DNA of 6,151 nt from Acidobacteriota bacterium (GTDB taxonomy: Bacteria; Actinomycetota; Acidimicrobiia; Acidimicrobiales; UBA8190), in contig JAGWNV010000161.1 of NCBI GenBank assembly GCA_028872975.1, positions 1 to 6,151 on the forward strand, given 5' to 3'. Shown here piece by piece: positions 5,091 through 6,151 of this stretch (position 1 is its first letter; every line of letters begins with the position of its first letter). The notes beneath the pieces are model-generated. The model saw only the letters and a program-made list of their open reading frames with translations. It searched no databases and was not told where the DNA came from. Made by a program: the position numbers and the translations under genes.

Positions 5091-6151
5091 CTAGCCCATG
5101 ACGATGTCGATGCTGGACCCTGGCGCCACCATGGTCCCCGGTGGCGGCGACGTCTTCACCACCCGTCCCGAGCCCGCCCCGGAGATCGTCCCCGCCTGCA
5201 GGCCATCGTTCTGGAGGACGGTCAACGCCGTCTGCAGGTTGTCGCCATAGATGTCGGGCACGGCCACAGGCGGGGGGCCCTGGGAGACCTGGACGACCAC
5301 TGTGCTGCCTTCCGGTGCCTGCCCGGTCGGGCTCCAGGACACGACCTGGCCGTCAGGGATCGTGGCGCTGTACTGGTTCTGGCACTGCGCCACGAGCCCG
5401 ACCGCCTGCAGCGCTGTCGTCGCCCCTTGGCAGGTGGCCCCGGTAAGCGAAGGAATCGTCTCGACGGGCGGTCCGGAGGACACCGTCACCTGGATGGTGG
5501 ACCCGAGCGGCGCCCGGTCCTGGGGGCTCGAGGAGATGACCGAGCCGGCGTGGACGCTCGTCGAGTTGGCGTGGCTGCAGTTGGCGTGGAATCCGGCCGA
5601 GGCGAGCACCGAGGCCGCCTGGTTGCAGTCGCCGGTCACCGACGACAGCGAAGGGACGTCGACGATCGGCGGGCCCGACGACACGGTGAGCTTGATCGTG
5701 GATCCTTCTTTGAGGAGTTGCGTCGGCACCGGAACCTGGCTGAGCACGCTCCCGGCCGGGACGGTGATCGAGGACGCCGTTCCCACTACCCGCACCTTGA
5801 AGTGGTCCGAGCGGACCGCAGCGGCAGCTACCTGGGTCGAGTCGCCGACCACCGAAGGCACTCTGTGGGAGGGGACGAAGAGCTTGGCCGAGGTCACGGC
5901 GTAGGCGACCCCGCCGATCAGGCCGGCGACGACGACGATGGCACCGACGGCGAGCCAAAGGCGCCCGCGGCGGGTCCCTGAGGCGCCGTCCTCGCCTTCC
6001 TCGGCGGTCTTCCCTGAAGCCGCCTGGCCCTGGGCTCCCTCTGGGACGGCACCTCCCACGGCACCGGCCGCTCCTGCCGCGGCATCGGCGGCAGCGGTTC
6101 GGGCCGGAGCTCCGGAGGAGGGGTCGTCGGTGGCCGGTCCCGAGGGGACGA
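5091..6151 (-). CDS. PASTA-domain membrane protein, probable C-terminal half of a PknB/StkP-type Ser/Thr kinase (N terminus outside window)
   Basis: The frame is open from the window edge to TAG at 5093-5091, giving 352 residues. In order there is an Ala/Gly/Pro/acid-rich linker (about 5961-6151) ending in basic TRRGR, one membrane helix (about 5895-5960), and four PASTA repeats at about 5667-5864, 5466-5666, 5271-5465 and 5094-5270. Each repeat starts with a VPS/IPS/VPD-type turn and most end in a TVSSGPP-like strand. PASTA repeats bind muropeptide or peptidoglycan fragments outside the cell. A cytoplasmic linker, one helix and extracellular PASTA domains are the usual C-terminal layout of actinobacterial receptor kinases of cell-wall growth. 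The kinase domain is not visible, so a kinase-less PASTA anchor remains possible. A GTG at 6059 could in principle start a 322-residue protein, but it lies within the low-complexity linker and the open frame continues upstream, so it is probably internal. Repeats 2 and 3 each carry two cysteines 16 residues apart; repeats 1 and 4 have none. It is the first visible gene of the four-gene run. Confidence 0.88.
   Translation of the reverse strand, partial: VPSGPATDDPSSGAPARTAAADAAAGAAGAVGGAVPEGAQGQAASGKTAEEGEDGASGTRRGRLWLAVGAIVVVAGLIGGVAYAVTSAKLFVPSHRVPSVVGDSTQVAAAAVRSDHFKVRVVGTASSITVPAGSVLSQVPVPTQLLKEGSTIKLTVSSGPPIVDVPSLSSVTGDCNQAASVLASAGFHANCSHANSTSVHAGSVISSSPQDRAPLGSTIQVTVSSGPPVETIPSLTGATCQGATTALQAVGLVAQCQNQYSATIPDGQVVSWSPTGQAPEGSTVVVQVSQGPPPVAVPDIYGDNLQTALTVLQNDGLQAGTISGAGSGRVVKTSPPPGTMVAPGSSIDIVMG

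Noticed and set aside
3540..5981. Very long plus-strand open frame (813 codons) antisense to four genes
   Set aside because: Its translation is low-complexity and rich in Gly, Asp, Arg and His with no domain pattern, as expected opposite high-GC coding DNA. The minus-strand frames carry clear family motifs.

Overview
This is a high-GC window in which every convincing gene lies on the minus strand. Codons are strongly G/C-ending and spacers are short. The gene types (a PASTA-domain membrane protein of the Ser/Thr kinase type, a phosphoribosyltransferase-hydrolase fusion and an HSD17B4-like SDR) fit a high-GC actinobacterium. An acidimicrobial-type lineage is possible, but the sequence alone does not fix the taxon.

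Read in the direction of transcription (from high to low coordinates), the window opens inside a gene. Its visible part encodes a low-complexity cytoplasmic linker, one membrane helix and four PASTA repeats (5091-6151). This is most likely the C-terminal half of a PknB/StkP-type receptor kinase whose catalytic domain lies beyond the edge. Three tightly packed genes follow. The first is a small Cys- and His-rich HIT-like protein (4767-5087). The second is a two-domain phosphoribosyltransferase / alpha-beta hydrolase (3459-4751). The third is a D12-class adenine DNA methyltransferase (2416-3462). The spacings are 3 bp, 15 bp and a 4-bp ATGA overlap, so the four genes look like one transcription unit.

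A 153-bp gap follows, carrying a perfect 12-bp-stem hairpin just after the methyltransferase stop; this is probably where the first unit ends. A second unit then starts with a good ribosome binding site. It holds an HSD17B4-like short-chain dehydrogenase (1348-2262) and, 7 bp later, an MFS transporter of the EmrB/QacA type (1-1340) that runs off the window before its C terminus.

The second unit reads as ordinary lipid or small-molecule metabolism plus export. The first is more curious: it joins a cell-envelope sensor, a possible nucleotide-binding HIT-like protein, a PRPP-motif/esterase fusion and a solitary DNA methyltransferase with no restriction enzyme in view. No RNA genes, CRISPR arrays, insertion sequences or integration sites were seen. 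No previously undescribed system can be claimed with confidence; the four-gene arrangement is the best candidate for a closer look.
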